Shown: piece by piece, positions 14,928 to 14,985 of the stretch
How the letters are laid out: the number at the start of each line of letters is the position of its first letter
Numbering within the stretch: position 1 is the first letter of the stretch
NCBI GenBank assembly: GCA_026713405.1
Contig: JAPOON010000734.1
Location: 1 to 14,985, forward strand
Direction of reading: 5' to 3'
Length of the DNA stretch: 14,985 nt
Source of the DNA: Gammaproteobacteria bacterium
GTDB lineage: Bacteria > Pseudomonadota > Gammaproteobacteria > Pseudomonadales > Azotimanducaceae_A
Notes under the pieces: model-generated
Database searches by the model: none
What the model was told of the DNA's origin: nothing
What the model saw: the letters and a program-made list of their open reading frames with translations, nothing else
Position numbers and translations under genes: made by a program

Positions 14928-14985
14928 GATCGCCTCGCAAGCCGCACCGTGCCTTTGGTTCGCGGATCCAGTTGACCAACCGGCC
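14928..14985. other. nadB upstream region, cut by the window edge
   Basis: The last 58 bases hold the nadB Shine-Dalgarno sequence (GAGG on the minus strand) and a weak inverted repeat, TTGGT (14955-14959) and ACCAA (14975-14979). No convincing promoter for nadB or for a divergent gene could be made out. The next gene is not visible. Confidence 0.4.

Noticed and set aside
14955..14980. TTGGTC on the minus strand as the -35 of a nadB promoter.
   Set aside because: The hexamer at 17-bp spacing (AAAGGC) is a poor -10 match, and the region is cut by the window edge.

Overview
The window looks like a chromosomal segment of a high-GC (by eye about two-thirds G+C) gammaproteobacterium. The case rests on two gene sets: prfB followed at once by lysS, with the RF2 programmed frameshift intact, and the block ygfZ / sdhE-ygfX / nadB in the same divergent-then-convergent orientation known from gammaproteobacteria. 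I cannot name a genus. No tRNA, rRNA, CRISPR array, insertion sequence or phage gene was seen. Coding density is very high and no gene-free stretch exceeds about 140 bases.

Left part (1-2121): a partial Rieske-type ring-hydroxylating oxygenase runs off the left edge on the minus strand. It is divergent from a luciferase-like (LLM) flavin/F420 oxidoreductase, and the two share a 140-bp control region.

Middle (2189-11711), all on the plus strand: an EF-G-like GTPase (EF-G2 type), then prfB (RF2, +1 frameshift), lysS, ung, and four genes that fit valine catabolism. These four are an isobutyryl-CoA-dehydrogenase-like acyl-CoA dehydrogenase, a crotonase-type hydratase, a 3-hydroxyisobutyryl-CoA-hydrolase-like protein and 3-hydroxyisobutyrate dehydrogenase. 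From prfB onward the genes overlap or are separated by at most 15 nt, so translation, DNA repair and amino-acid breakdown genes appear to share a transcript. A stem-loop with a short T-run lies between the EF-G-like gene and prfB and may separate them.

The four catabolic genes would convert isobutyryl-CoA to methacrylyl-CoA, 3-hydroxyisobutyryl-CoA, 3-hydroxyisobutyrate and methylmalonate semialdehyde. The final semialdehyde dehydrogenase (mmsA) and the branched-chain keto-acid dehydrogenase are not in the window.

Right part (11700-14985): ygfZ (minus) meets the catabolic operon tail-to-tail with a 12-nt overlap. It is divergent from sdhE-ygfX (plus), which is convergent with nadB (minus). 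The gene upstream of nadB, beyond the right edge, is not visible.

I found no previously undescribed system. The best leads are the unusual operon composition, an AT-richer and longer segment inside lysS, a non-canonical G4 motif in the EF-G-like GTPase, and the structure upstream of prfB.
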